A stretch of DNA of 64,000 bases from Streptomyces acidiscabies (GTDB taxonomy: Bacteria > Actinomycetota > Actinomycetes > Streptomycetales > Streptomycetaceae), in the NCBI RefSeq assembly GCF_020010905.1, contig NZ_JAGJBY010000001.1, forward strand, positions 4,546,001 through 4,610,000, written 5' to 3'. Of the stretch, positions 56,105 through 64,000 are shown in pieces (position 1 is the stretch's first letter; every line of letters starts with the position of its first letter). Made by a program: the position numbers and the translations under genes. Below the pieces are notes generated by a model. That model saw only the letters and a list, made by a program, of their open reading frames with translations. It did no database searches and had not been told where the DNA came from.

Positions 56105-56989
56105 ATGCCCGTGCGTGCTGAGGAGTTGACCGAGACTGCTGCGGACCCGTCGCCGCCGCCGGGGCTCGTGGTGGTCGGGCGGTTCGACCAGGCGGCGGGG
56201 TACGCGGTCAACCGGCCGTCCGGGTCGGACAGTTGGCTGATCCTGTGGACCACGGGAGGTGCGGGCCTGGTCGGGCAGGGGCGTACCGAACTCCCCGTGG
56301 CCGCCGGTGACTTCGTCCTGCTCGCCCCGGGCGTCCCCCAGCGGTACGCCGTCCGGCCCGGCGCGTCTGCGTGGCAATTCTGGTGGGCCCACTGCCCGTT
56401 GAGACCGTCCTGGCTGCCCTGGATCCGGCCGTACGACGTCGGCGACGGCGTCCATACGACGGGACCCGTGCCCGAAGTGCTGCGCGGGCGCGTCGAGTCG
56501 GCGTTCCGGCGGATGCTGGACGACGCCCGCTGGACCGGCGGGGAACCGGTCCGGCCGGCCGAGGAGGTGGCCGTCGCGCACAGCGCTCTCGCGCGTGAAC
56601 TCGCCCTGTGCGCACTGGAGGAGGCGGTTCTGCTGGCCGCCGCCTCGCCGAGTCCCGTACCACCGGGGGCCGATGAGCGGATCCGGCGAGCACAGACGCT
56701 GATCGCCGCCGACCCCGGCGCCCCTCACACGGTCGCCTCGCTCGCCTCGGCCGTCGCCTTGTCGCCGTCCCGGTTCGCGCACCTGTTCACCGAGCAGCTC
56801 GGGGTGTCGCCGATGCGGGCCCTGCGGGAGGCTCGGCTGCGGCATGCGGCGCGGTTGCTGGAGAGCACGGCGCTGACGGCTGAACGGGTGGCGGCGGCTT
56901 CGGGGTTCGCGAGCGCGTTCCACTTCAGCCGGGCGTTCAGGGGGCGGTACGGGGTGCCGCCGGGGGAGTATCGGGTGGGGCGGGGCTGA
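56105..56989 (+). CDS. AraC-family regulator
   Basis: 294 residues. The N-terminal cupin-like sensor (LILWTTGGAGLVGQGRTELPVAAGDFVLLAPGVPQRYAV) is followed by two helix-turn-helix motifs: PHTVASLASAVALSPSRFAHLFTEQLGVSPMRAL and RVAAASGFASAFHFSRAFRGRYGVPPGEYR. The ATG at 56105 abuts GGAGGAGG, so the GTG two codons on (56111) may be the true start. Divergent from the PhyH gene, its probable target; the sugar- or small-molecule ligand is unknown. Confidence 0.88.
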   Translation: MPVRAEELTETAADPSPPPGLVVVGRFDQAAGYAVNRPSGSDSWLILWTTGGAGLVGQGRTELPVAAGDFVLLAPGVPQRYAVRPGASAWQFWWAHCPLRPSWLPWIRPYDVGDGVHTTGPVPEVLRGRVESAFRRMLDDARWTGGEPVRPAEEVAVAHSALARELALCALEEAVLLAAASPSPVPPGADERIRRAQTLIAADPGAPHTVASLASAVALSPSRFAHLFTEQLGVSPMRALREARLRHAARLLESTALTAERVAAASGFASAFHFSRAFRGRYGVPPGEYRVGRG

Positions 56990-57001
56990 GGGGTGGGTCC
57001 C

Positions 57002-57589
57002 TCAGGGGCGTACCCCGGCGCTGAAGCCCGTCCAGCGCAGGTCCGCCGGGAGGTGGCCCATGTCGTTGAAGAGCACGATCGCCGGGGGGAGGCCGTCCCG
57101 GTACTGGATCGTCGTCAGCGAGGTGTTTCCGCAGTTCAGGCCGATCCAGCGGGCGGGCGGCGCCTCCAGGGCGTGCCGTAGGAGCCAGGCGACCTGGAAG
57201 GCGTGGGTGACGAGCACCTCGTGGGTCTCCCGCTCGGCGGGGCGCGCGAACCTCGCGATCAGCGCGTCCGCCAGCCGCCGCCCCTCGGCCGCCTCCTCGC
57301 CGCCGAACCCGTCGAAGAAACCGGCGTACGCGGGCGGCATGTCGTCCGGGACGTACGGCACGTGGTCGGTCAGCTCGGGTGCCTCCTTCACGGGGGTGTC
57401 CGGGAGGTGGACGCCGAGGAGCTGTGCGGAGCGCTCCGCGCGGGGGAGGGGCGAGTGCCAGACCGCGTCGACCGGCAGCGCGGACAGCCGCCGGCCGAGC
57501 AACTCGACCTGGCGGTCGCCGGTTTGGGTGAGGTGCCCGAAGGCATCGGCCTCGCCGTGGCGGACGACGTGGAGGTGGCGGGTGGGCAT
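57002..57589 (-). CDS. Histidine phosphatase family protein
   Basis: 195 residues. HVVRHGEADAFG (His11) is the phosphohistidine motif; the matching arginines lie near HSPLPRAERSAQLLG, and LVTHAFQVAWLLRHAL supplies the second catalytic histidine. It is the last gene of a three-gene operon, starting 1 bp after the stop of the PPDK-like gene. The size suggests a small-molecule phosphatase or SixA-like enzyme, which could act on the phospho-His of its neighbour, though this is speculative. Confidence 0.88.
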   Translation of the reverse strand: MPTRHLHVVRHGEADAFGHLTQTGDRQVELLGRRLSALPVDAVWHSPLPRAERSAQLLGVHLPDTPVKEAPELTDHVPYVPDDMPPAYAGFFDGFGGEEAAEGRRLADALIARFARPAERETHEVLVTHAFQVAWLLRHALEAPPARWIGLNCGNTSLTTIQYRDGLPPAIVLFNDMGHLPADLRWTGFSAGVRP

Positions 57590-57590
57590 G

Positions 57591-59042
57591 TCAGAGGACT
57601 CCTAGCGTTCGGTGGGCGTCTTCGAGGCGCTGGACGTCGTCGCGGGGTGTGTGGTTCCCGGAGAGGTCGTCGGCCCAGGCGAGCAGGCGGTGTACGTGGT
57701 GGTCGGGGGCGCCGGTGAGGATGCGGGGGGTGCCGAGGGCGACCTCGCCGGTGGTGCCGTCGATGGTGACGAGGGTGCCTTCGGGGAGGGCGGAGCCCTG
57801 CGCTCCGACCACCGCCGGTTTGTTCAACGCCCGTGCCACCACCGCCGCGTGGCTCGACGGGCCGCCCCGCTCCGTGACGATTCCGGCCGCCGCCGCGATC
57901 CCGCGCAGGTCGTTCGGGGAGGTCTCGGGGCGGAACAGGACGACGGGGGAGTCCCGGGCCATGCGGACCGCCGCCTCCGTCGTCGTCGCGACCCGGCCGA
58001 CCGCCACGCCGGGACACGCGCCGACTCCCCGGGCCACGACGTCCTTCGGCTCGGCGATGCGGGGCGTGCGGACGTGGGCGAGGCTGCGGACCCGGCGCAG
58101 CGCCTCGTGCCGGTCGATGGCACCCGCCTCGGCCAGCTCCACCGCCGTACGGACCGCCGCCGCGTTCGTGAACCGGCCCGGCCTGACCTGGAGCAGCCAC
58201 AACTCCCCGGACTGGAACGTGAATTCGGTGTAGCAGGCGTCCCGGTAGTGACTCTCCACGCGGCGCAGGGCGTTGAGCAGCTCCGCCCACAACGCCGGTT
58301 CCCGGTCGGCGAGTTCACGCAGCGGGCGGGTCGGGTGCGCGCCGGACACGACATCCTCGCCCTGCGTACGGAACAGGACGTCGCCGTACGGGGTGTTCTC
58401 GCCGGTGTTGGGGTCACGGCTGAAGGCGACGCCGGTGCCGCTGCGGGGGTCGCGGTTGCCGAAGACCATGGCCTGGACGATGACGGCCGTGCCGAGGTCG
58501 TGGGGGATGGTGTGGAGGGTGCGGTAGGTGTGGGCGCGGGGGGAGCGCCAGGAGGCGAGGACGGCTTCTACGGCCAGGGCGAGCTGAGTCGGGGCGTCGT
58601 CCGGTACGGGGACCGGCGTCGCCGCCGCGAAGCTCGCGAGGAAGCGCGCCCGGGAGTCCCGCGCGAACCCCTCGTCGCCGGTCTCGGCGGCAAGACCCGC
58701 CGTCGCCGCGGCCGTCAGCCCCAGGCCGAGCACCGTGTCCATCATCCCCGGCATCGACACCCCCGCCCCGGACCGTACGGACACCGCGAGCGGCCTGCCG
58801 GGACCGCCGAAGACGCGGCCGGTGGCGCGTTCGAGCCCGGCGATCCCCTCGGCCAGCTCCTCGCGGAGCCCGTCCGGGAGCCGTTTCTCGCTGAGAAAGA
58901 CCCGGCATGCCTCCGCCGACACCACGAACGCGGGCGGCACCCGCAGCCCGAGCCGGTGCAGCAGCGCGAGTCCGAGCGCCTTGCCGCCCAACTCCGCTCT
59001 GTCCCCGGCGAGTTCGGCCGAGACCGGGTGCACCCACCTCAT
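57591..59042 (-). CDS. PPDK-like protein lacking the PEP/pyruvate-binding domain
   Basis: 483 residues, about half of full pyruvate phosphate dikinase. The N-terminal ATP-grasp part is clear (LGGKALGLALLHRLGLRVPPAFVVSAEAC, AVSVRSGAGVSMPGMMDTVLGLG, GTGVAFSRDPNTGE, GELWLLQVRPGR). The swivelling phosphohistidine domain follows with GIVTERGGPSSHAAVVARALNKPAVVG and His398 as the expected phospho-acceptor. The C-terminal TIM barrel that binds PEP/pyruvate is missing, so it cannot be a complete dikinase; like rifampin phosphotransferase-type enzymes it may use another acceptor. ATGA overlap with the upstream gene. Confidence 0.85.
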   Translation of the reverse strand: MRWVHPVSAELAGDRAELGGKALGLALLHRLGLRVPPAFVVSAEACRVFLSEKRLPDGLREELAEGIAGLERATGRVFGGPGRPLAVSVRSGAGVSMPGMMDTVLGLGLTAAATAGLAAETGDEGFARDSRARFLASFAAATPVPVPDDAPTQLALAVEAVLASWRSPRAHTYRTLHTIPHDLGTAVIVQAMVFGNRDPRSGTGVAFSRDPNTGENTPYGDVLFRTQGEDVVSGAHPTRPLRELADREPALWAELLNALRRVESHYRDACYTEFTFQSGELWLLQVRPGRFTNAAAVRTAVELAEAGAIDRHEALRRVRSLAHVRTPRIAEPKDVVARGVGACPGVAVGRVATTTEAAVRMARDSPVVLFRPETSPNDLRGIAAAAGIVTERGGPSSHAAVVARALNKPAVVGAQGSALPEGTLVTIDGTTGEVALGTPRILTGAPDHHVHRLLAWADDLSGNHTPRDDVQRLEDAHRTLGVL

Positions 59043-59626
59043 CGCGGCAGCCCCAGCGTGACGAGCAGATCCTCGTGCAGCTCCGCCCAGATCGTGTGGT
59101 ACGACGCCGTACTGTCCGTCACGAACTGCCGCTCACCGCCCACCGCACGCTCCAGCGCCCCGGACAGCCGGACCCGGTAGCGGCCCAACCGGGGGAGCGC
59201 GGCGGCGAGTTCGTCACCGACGGGGGCGAACCGCCGGTCCAGGTCGGCGAATCGGTCCAGGACGCGCGCGTCGTACGCCGGGTCGGTGTGGTCGTTGACG
59301 CTGAACGTGCCGTGCTCCGGCCGCAGTTGCCACGCCGTGCACAGGTCGAGCAACTCGGGGTTGAGCACCAGGAACCGCTGCAACGCCGCCCGCAACGAGT
59401 CCCGGGCACCGGCCGCGTCGAGTTCGGCGGTGACCCGCCGGACGTTCTCCGCGCGCCCCGCGTCCGTGAGGCTCCAGGCGTCGTACGAGCGCGTCACGAA
59501 CCCCTCGACACCGAGGTCGATGAGCGCGGACTCGACGTCCGGTTCGGTGAGGCCGGTGAAGGCGCCGATACGGGTGGGGCTCGCGGCACCGGCACAGCGG
59601 AGGGCGTGCAGGACGGGGAGGGGCAT
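59039..59626 (-). CDS. Winged-helix-like protein upstream of the PPDK-like gene
   Basis: 195 residues. The first ~65 resemble a winged helix (LPVLHALRCAGAASPTRIGAFTGLTEPDVESALIDLGVEGFVTRSYDAWSLTDAGRAEN); the rest is helical with FLVLNPELLDLCTAWQLRP and NDHTDPAYDARVLDRFADLDRRFAPV. It may be a regulator or a partner subunit of the truncated PPDK, whose start overlaps its stop by 4 bp. No named family. ATG 59626 is the first gene of the operon. Confidence 0.72.
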   Translation of the reverse strand: MPLPVLHALRCAGAASPTRIGAFTGLTEPDVESALIDLGVEGFVTRSYDAWSLTDAGRAENVRRVTAELDAAGARDSLRAALQRFLVLNPELLDLCTAWQLRPEHGTFSVNDHTDPAYDARVLDRFADLDRRFAPVGDELAAALPRLGRYRVRLSGALERAVGGERQFVTDSTASYHTIWAELHEDLLVTLGLPR

Positions 59627-59645
59627 GAGGGCCTCTTGGATGTTC

Positions 59646-59672
59646 GATGTTTTCAGATGACGTCAACATCTG
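59646..59672. promoter_or_regulatory. Nested palindromes in the wHTH/TetR divergent region
   Basis: CAGATG (59654-59659) and CATCTG (59667-59672) are inverted around ACGTCAA, and TGACGTCA (59658-59665) is itself a perfect palindrome; GATGTT/AACATC (59646-59651, 59665-59670) adds a third pair. It lies midway in the 90-bp gap and is probably the operator of the TetR protein at 59717, affecting the PPDK operon too. Confidence 0.6.
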
Positions 59673-59716
59673 GATGGTCCCGGTATCATGGCACAGCCCG
59701 AACCGAAGGGGACACC

Positions 59717-60769
59717 ATGGCGAGACTCACCCGCGCCGAACAGCAGCACCGCACCCGCGCCGCCGTACTCACCGCCGCCCGCGCCGAGTTCACCGAGCAC
59801 GGCTTCACCGACGCCAAGATCGACCGCATCGCGGAACGCGCGGACCTCACGCGGGGCGCGGTGTACTCCAACTTCGCGGGGAAGCGCGCGCTGTACCTGG
59901 CGGTGCTGGCGGCCGACGCGGAGACCGTGCGGTCGGCTGCCCGACCGCCCCTGAAATCCCCGGAGTCGGCAGGCGAGGCGCTGGGTGCGTTCGCCCGCGT
60001 CTGGCTGGAACGCCTCCCCCTGGCCGGCGACACCCCGGCGAGCGGCCACCTCCAACTCCGCTCACTGTCGGGCGTGGCCGACACGGCTCCGATGCGAGCG
60101 GCACTGGCACAACTCCTGCGCCTGGAGGCGCTGTTGCTGGCCCTGTCCCTGAACGCGGAGAGCCCACCGGTACGGGTGGCGGACCTCGCGTTGACGCTGC
60201 TGCACGGGGCGACGGGGCTGGCGGAGAACGCGCCGGGTGCGGGGGACCCGTTCGACGTGGCGAGGGCGGCGGAACACATGGCGGACCTGCCGCTCGCCCC
60301 TGACGAACCAGCACCGCACTTGGCGTTCACAGCCCCGGCGCGAGAGACACGGGAGGCATGGACGCCGCCCACCGGTTTGCGAGACGAGATCACCGGCGAA
60401 CCGGTCGACCTGCGGGACGACGGAGTGGTGGTCGTACTGGGCGCTGCGCGGCTGGGGGGGGTGAGGGAAGCGGCGGGGGAGGGGACGACGTTCGTGGTGG
60501 TGACCGCAGACCCCGCAGAGACAGGCCGCTTGGTCCGACTACGGATCACAGACCTCGTGGCATGCCTGCGCCGCGTGTTCGCACCCACGGACCTGCCTCG
60601 TGTCCGGATTGTCCTGGACGAGGAGGGAGCGATCGTGGAAGCGCTCGACGCTGCGGCAGTCGATGACTACACGGAGACAGTCGTACGCATCTTTGACGGT
60701 CGGATCACTCACCGGGCGGAGGGCCACGGTGCGGGCCACGCTGTGACCAAAGCGGGTACGGTTCGCTAG
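59717..60769 (+). CDS. TetR-family regulator with extended C-terminal domain
   Basis: 350 residues, much longer than the usual ~200. Residues 1-60 are the TetR HTH (RTRAAVLTAARAEFTEHGFTDAKIDRIAERADLTRGAVYSNFAGKRALYLAVL); the ligand domain runs to about 200. A further ~150 residues follow, including GLRDEITGEPVDLRDDGVVVVLGAARLGGVREAAGEGTTFVVVTADP, which resembles a thioredoxin-like or redox-type fold fragment without a CxxC. Homologues with this tail occur in Streptomyces, but I do not know their ligand. ATG 59717. Ends at a dispersed repeat. Confidence 0.85.
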   Translation: MARLTRAEQQHRTRAAVLTAARAEFTEHGFTDAKIDRIAERADLTRGAVYSNFAGKRALYLAVLAADAETVRSAARPPLKSPESAGEALGAFARVWLERLPLAGDTPASGHLQLRSLSGVADTAPMRAALAQLLRLEALLLALSLNAESPPVRVADLALTLLHGATGLAENAPGAGDPFDVARAAEHMADLPLAPDEPAPHLAFTAPARETREAWTPPTGLRDEITGEPVDLRDDGVVVVLGAARLGGVREAAGEGTTFVVVTADPAETGRLVRLRITDLVACLRRVFAPTDLPRVRIVLDEEGAIVEALDAAAVDDYTETVVRIFDGRITHRAEGHGAGHAVTKAGTVR

Positions 60770-60850
60770 CTCTTTTAGGGGCGCGGGGCTGTATCTGATA
60801 TGCGGCTACCGCCGCGTGGGCGCGACCAGTCACAACGAAGCCGCACCCGC
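60770..60850 (+). repeat. Dispersed intergenic repeat, copy C
   Basis: CTCTTTTAGGGGCGCGGGGC, a short variable stretch, then TGCGGCTACCGCCGCGTG and GCGCGACCAGTCACAACG follow the TetR stop directly. The order matches copy B near 21747. It fills most of the gap between convergent genes, so it may serve as terminator DNA. Confidence 0.75.
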
Positions 60851-60870
60851 CCCACAACCGTCAGCGGCAC

Positions 60871-61962
60871 CTACAGGGGAGCGCTCATGCGCACCTCAAA
60901 CCCACCCTCCTCGGTAGGCCCCGCAGCAAACGTCCCACCCAACAACTCCGCCCGCTCCCCCAACCCGATCAACCCCTGATGCGCCCCCGGCAACGGCAAG
61001 GACGCCCGAGTCGCAGGCGTATTCCGCACCGTCACCCCGAACCCCGACGCGTCATGCCACAACCGAACCGTCGCCCGAGCCCCCGGCGCATGCTTGCGCA
61101 CATTGGTCAGAGCCTCCTGCACCGTGCGGTACACGGCCCGCTGAGCGGTCGTACTCACCTGCACCGGCAACTCCCCGACCAACTCCGTCTCGATCCCGCT
61201 CCCGGACACCAACCGCTGAAGATCCGTCAGCGTCGGCTGAGGAGTCAACTCCGTGGCCCGCCCCCCGGACGCCCGCAACAGAGTGACCATGTGCCGGAGT
61301 TCATCGAGCGTGTCGACACTGAGCGACCGAATGGCCCGCACCCCTTCCCGGAACTCGGGATCTTTCGCGGCGACCTGCAGGGCCCCGGCCTGAACGGCGA
61401 TGAGACTCACCTGATGCGAGACGACGTCGTGCATCTCACGGGCCAACTGGGCCCGCTCCCGCGCGAGTACGGCCTGGGAGTGCAGCAACCGCTCGTGCTC
61501 CCGGGCCTCTTCGATCTCGACGAGCCGCCGGGCGAGATCACGCCGGGCCTGGAGGAGCTGCCCGAGGAGGACGGGCGCGGCGGCGGTGGCGAGCGTGTAG
61601 AAGAAGTAGACGACGGTCCACGTACGCTCGTTCTGGGACAGCCCGTCGAACGGCCACGGCAGGGCGGACACGACGGCGAACAGCACCGCGCACAGCCCGA
61701 GCAGCCGCCGGTCCCGGGACCGCTCGGAGAGGGTGAACAGCGCGGCGAACGGCGCGAACACGAAGTCCTGCATGGCGGTCGCGGGGATCGTCAGCAGGAA
61801 CACGGCGAGCGGAAACCGCCGCCGCAGCACCAGCGCCGCACAGGCGACCGAGGCGGCCACCAGGACGAACGCGCTGTCGTCCGCCAGGTTGATCCACACG
61901 TCCGCGACGGCGATGGCGACGACCAGCGCGTCGAGAACACGCTCGGACGGCCGCCACCTCAT
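60871..61962 (-). CDS. NarL-type sensor histidine kinase
   Basis: 363 residues. About five membrane segments fill residues 10-140, then a coiled linker (LARRLVEIEEAREHERLLHSQAVLARERAQ) leads to the HisKA_3 dimerisation domain with REMHDVVSHQVSLIAVQAGAL; His178 is the phospho-acceptor. The HATPase domain shows VYRTVQEALTNVRKHAPGA, and QGLIGLGERAELLGG. No extracellular sensor domain is evident, so the signal is probably felt in the membrane. ATGA overlap with the response-regulator gene upstream. Confidence 0.93.
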   Translation of the reverse strand: MRWRPSERVLDALVVAIAVADVWINLADDSAFVLVAASVACAALVLRRRFPLAVFLLTIPATAMQDFVFAPFAALFTLSERSRDRRLLGLCAVLFAVVSALPWPFDGLSQNERTWTVVYFFYTLATAAAPVLLGQLLQARRDLARRLVEIEEAREHERLLHSQAVLARERAQLAREMHDVVSHQVSLIAVQAGALQVAAKDPEFREGVRAIRSLSVDTLDELRHMVTLLRASGGRATELTPQPTLTDLQRLVSGSGIETELVGELPVQVSTTAQRAVYRTVQEALTNVRKHAPGARATVRLWHDASGFGVTVRNTPATRASLPLPGAHQGLIGLGERAELLGGTFAAGPTEEGGFEVRMSAPL

Positions 61963-62624
61963 CGCCCCGGCCCGCCCTCACGCGAGTCCAGCAGCCCCGC
62001 CCGCTGGGCGAGCAGCGCGGCCTGTACGCGGCTGCCGACGCGCAGCTTCGTGAGGATCGCGCTGACGTGGTCCTTGACGGTCCCGGCGCTGAGATGGATC
62101 CGTGCCCCGACCTCCGCGTTGGACAGCCCCTCCGCGACCAGCACGAGCACCTCGCGCTCCCGCTCGCTGAGCCGCCCGACACGCCCCGCCTCCTCGTCGT
62201 CGGCGGCGGAGACGGGCCGCCCCCGCCACACCGCGTGCGACGCCTTCGGCGACATCACGACGCCGCCCGCCGCGAGCGTCCGTACGAGCTGCGCGAGCTG
62301 GTCCGGCTCGGTGTCCTTCAGCAGGAACCCGGCCGCGCCGGACTTGAGGGCGGTCACGACGTATTCGTCCGCGTCGAACGTCGTCAGCATCGCCACGACC
62401 GGCGGCTCGGGCAGCGCCCGTACCTGGCCGAGGACGGTCAGCCCGTCGACGTCCGGCATCCGGATGTCCAGCAGCACCACGTCCGGCCGCTCGCGCCGGA
62501 CCGTGGCCACGGCCTCCGCGCCGGTCGCCGTCGCGACGACCTCGATGTCCTCGGCCGCGTTGAGGATGAGCCGGAAACCGGACCGCACCAGGGCCTCGTC
62601 GTCCACCACCATGACACGGATCAC
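61959..62624 (-). CDS. LuxR/NarL-type response regulator
   Basis: 221 residues. The receiver domain has the acidic pair VVDDE and phospho-acceptor Asp53 (VVLLDIRMP), with TTFDADEYVVTALKSGAAGFLLKD. The C-terminal HTH reads RLSEREREVLVLVAEGLSNAEVGARIHLSAGTVKDHVSAILTKLRV. It starts at a GTG (62624) after GAGG and is co-transcribed with the kinase that overlaps it. Such pairs often control a neighbouring membrane or ABC gene; here the divergent acyltransferase-like gene is a candidate target. Confidence 0.93.
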   Translation of the reverse strand: MIRVMVVDDEALVRSGFRLILNAAEDIEVVATATGAEAVATVRRERPDVVLLDIRMPDVDGLTVLGQVRALPEPPVVAMLTTFDADEYVVTALKSGAAGFLLKDTEPDQLAQLVRTLAAGGVVMSPKASHAVWRGRPVSAADDEEAGRVGRLSEREREVLVLVAEGLSNAEVGARIHLSAGTVKDHVSAILTKLRVGSRVQAALLAQRAGLLDSREGGPGR

Positions 62625-62732
62625 GTGCGTCCCGCCTCGTCGTTCTGGGTTGTGATCGTCACCGATCGTCTGCGCCGTCACATCCGACCGTAGAGGGCGA
62701 AACCCCTCGTGGCAGAGGGTACGGGGCGCAGT

Positions 62733-62807
62733 CCCGCCGGTCGGGGGGAGCGGACCAGCCGCCCGGGGGGTCGCCGGTCGGCGGGTCCGCTCCCCCCGAC
62801 CGGCGGG
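62733..62807. promoter_or_regulatory. Large 24-bp-stem hairpin upstream of the membrane acyltransferase-like gene
   Basis: Arms 62733-62756 and 62784-62807 are perfect 24-bp inverted copies around a 27-nt loop, GC-rich throughout. It lies between divergent genes, so it is not a normal terminator for either. It would sit in the 5' leader of the gene at 62865, or form the binding region for a regulator such as the adjacent response regulator. Confidence 0.7.
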
Positions 62808-62864
62808 GGGTGTCCGGACGACTGCCGGATACTGCGGCGGCGGCCCGCGCAACAGCCTGGATCC

Positions 62865-64000
62865 ATGACGCAGAACGCAGACCGGACGGCGCTGACGGAC
62901 CGGGCCGCCGACCCGGCTCCGGGATCGGCCGAGCAGCCCGCACGGCCCTCCACCGGCCGTCTGATCGGCGTGGACCTCGCGCGCGGTCTCGCCGTCTTCG
63001 GCATGTACGCCGCCCACGTCGGCCCCGACCCCGCGCAGGGCGGCTTCGTCGGCCACGTGATGGAGCTGGCGCACGGCCGGGCCTCCGCGCTCTTCGCCTT
63101 CCTCGCCGGGTTCTCGATCATGCTGATCACCGGCCGCCGCACCCCGAAGACCGGCCGGGCCGGGCGCCAGGCGGTCGCCAAGGTCGTGATCCGCGCGGTG
63201 GTCCTGCTGGTCCTGGGCACGCTGCTGACGATGAGCGGCACCCCCGTCGAGGTCATCCTCGCCTTCTACGGCCTGTACTTCCTCCTCGTCCTCCCGCTGT
63301 ACCGGTTGCGCGCCCTGCCCCTGGCGGTCATCGCGGCGTCGAGTGCCCTGGTCCTGCCGCAGGTCCTCTACGTCGTCCAGCACTTCCTGGCGAACCACGA
63401 GCCCGGCGGCCTGTGGACCTGGCCCGCCGAGACGGGCGGCGTCGTCTCCCTCCTGTTCTCCGGCAGCTACCCGGCCCTGACCTGGATCCCGTTCGTCATC
63501 GCCGGTATGGCCGTGGCCCGCCTCGACCTGGCCGCCACCGTCGTCCGCACCCGCCTCGCCCTCACCGGCGCCGCGCTCGCCGTCCTCGGATACGGCGGCT
63601 CCTGGCTCGCCCTGCACCTCGTGCCCGGCGCCCTGACGCGGCTGGCGGAGAGTGACTGGGGCGGCTGGGACAAGGGCGGCGCGGGCATGGGCATGGGCAC
63701 GGGCGGGGGCGGCTCGGCGGCGTCGGCCTGGTGGTCGGACACCTGGGGTTTCCCGGCCGGCGACACCCCTTACGGCCTGCTCGTCGCCTCCCCGCACAGC
63801 GAGACCACCCTGTCCGTCCTCGGCAACACCGGTGTCGCGCTCCTCGTCCTGGTCGGCTGCCTCGCCGCCGTCGACGCCTTTCCCCGCTTCCACCGGCTCG
63901 CGAAGCCCGTCATCGCCGTCGGCTCGATGTCCCTGACCGCGTACGTCTTCCACATCGCCGGCATCCACGTCCTCGGCATCGAGGAACTTCCCGGCTCGCC
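62865..64000 (+). CDS. DUF418/DUF1624-type membrane protein (acyltransferase-like), 3' end outside window
   Basis: At least 378 residues with no stop before the edge. A ~30-residue soluble start precedes RLIGVDLARGLAVFGMYAAHV, the first-helix signature of the DUF418/DUF1624 (heparan-glucosaminide N-acetyltransferase-like) group, then about 8-9 further membrane helices (FAFLAGFSIMLITGRR, VLLVLGTLLTMSG, LIPFVIAG-type repeats). A Gly/Met-rich loop (GGAGMGMGTGGGG) lies near residue 270, and SMSLTAYVFHIAGIHV is the conserved C-terminal helix. ATG 62865 has no strong ribosome binding site and follows a large hairpin. Confidence 0.82.
   Translation, partial: MTQNADRTALTDRAADPAPGSAEQPARPSTGRLIGVDLARGLAVFGMYAAHVGPDPAQGGFVGHVMELAHGRASALFAFLAGFSIMLITGRRTPKTGRAGRQAVAKVVIRAVVLLVLGTLLTMSGTPVEVILAFYGLYFLLVLPLYRLRALPLAVIAASSALVLPQVLYVVQHFLANHEPGGLWTWPAETGGVVSLLFSGSYPALTWIPFVIAGMAVARLDLAATVVRTRLALTGAALAVLGYGGSWLALHLVPGALTRLAESDWGGWDKGGAGMGMGTGGGGSAASAWWSDTWGFPAGDTPYGLLVASPHSETTLSVLGNTGVALLVLVGCLAAVDAFPRFHRLAKPVIAVGSMSLTAYVFHIAGIHVLGIEELPGS

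Noticed and set aside
1..64000. tRNA or rRNA genes, insertion sequences, integrases and attachment sites
   Set aside because: Looked for and not seen: no transposase or integrase motifs and no convincing tRNA cloverleaf; the repeats present lack terminal inverted repeats with an enclosed gene.

Overview
The window is high-GC DNA whose coding is dominated by G/C in third codon positions. It has AGGAGG-type ribosome binding sites, many GTG starts, tightly overlapped ATGA/GTGA operons, an actinobacterial iron box and a rare in-frame TTA codon. With the gene content (single-component P450s, DUF574 methyltransferase, F420-type nitroreductase, ECF41 sigma factor), this points to a Streptomyces chromosome, probably an accessory or arm-proximal stretch. 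No rRNA, tRNA, CRISPR array, insertion sequence or phage gene was seen. No searches were run; all names come from motifs and overall family resemblance.

Layout. 0-7.7 kb: the end of a DUF574 SAM methyltransferase; a YheO/DauR-type regulator followed by a fold-type II PLP lyase; a cupin; then a minus-strand five-gene operon lutA-lutB-lutC-moxR-coxE (lactate oxidation plus an AAA/VWA pair) preceded by a perfect match to the LutR-type operator. 7.8-20.4 kb: a complete L-rhamnose locus. rhaI and rhaD-rhaB (minus) diverge from an ABC importer (ATPase, two permeases, lipoprotein), the mutarotase rhaM, a secreted BNR_4-fold protein likely to release rhamnose from polysaccharide, and a LacI-type regulator; matching LacI-type operators face both divergent units. 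20.4-28.7 kb: S33 hydrolase, PIG-L deacetylase, ECF41 sigma factor, a YkgJ-like/pentapeptide protein, a CYP102B-like heme-only P450 divergent from a TetR gene, a DUF2470 gene behind an iron box, and a lactonase-family lipoprotein.

28.8-35.4 kb is the strangest part: four unrelated tandem-repeat families lie within 6.5 kb. They are an 8-bp array with a duplicated flank, a 6-bp array, a degenerate hexamer tract running into a gene, and a 16-bp minisatellite organised into 143-bp higher-order units. They are interspersed with an aldehyde dehydrogenase remnant, two unrecognised genes, an erythromycin-esterase-like gene with a TTA codon, and the divergent FBP/DUF3626 pair around a perfect 11-bp-arm palindrome.

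35.4-64 kb: PAS-LuxR regulator and HD phosphohydrolase; a full-length self-sufficient CYP102 (P450-reductase fusion) behind a near-perfect palindrome; a phosphotransferase whose last 22 bp are triplicated into a terminator; SDR, PHP/HhH protein, VanZ, DUF4230, a PRPP synthetase paralogue and a STAS protein; MarR divergent from aldehyde and alcohol dehydrogenases; a DUF1304-TetR operon behind a 20-bp-arm palindrome; a P450-ferredoxin pair; aldo/keto reductase; PhyH dioxygenase divergent from AraC; a three-gene operon with a PPDK-like protein lacking the pyruvate-binding domain; a TetR regulator; a NarL-type two-component system; and an acyltransferase-like membrane protein cut by the window end.
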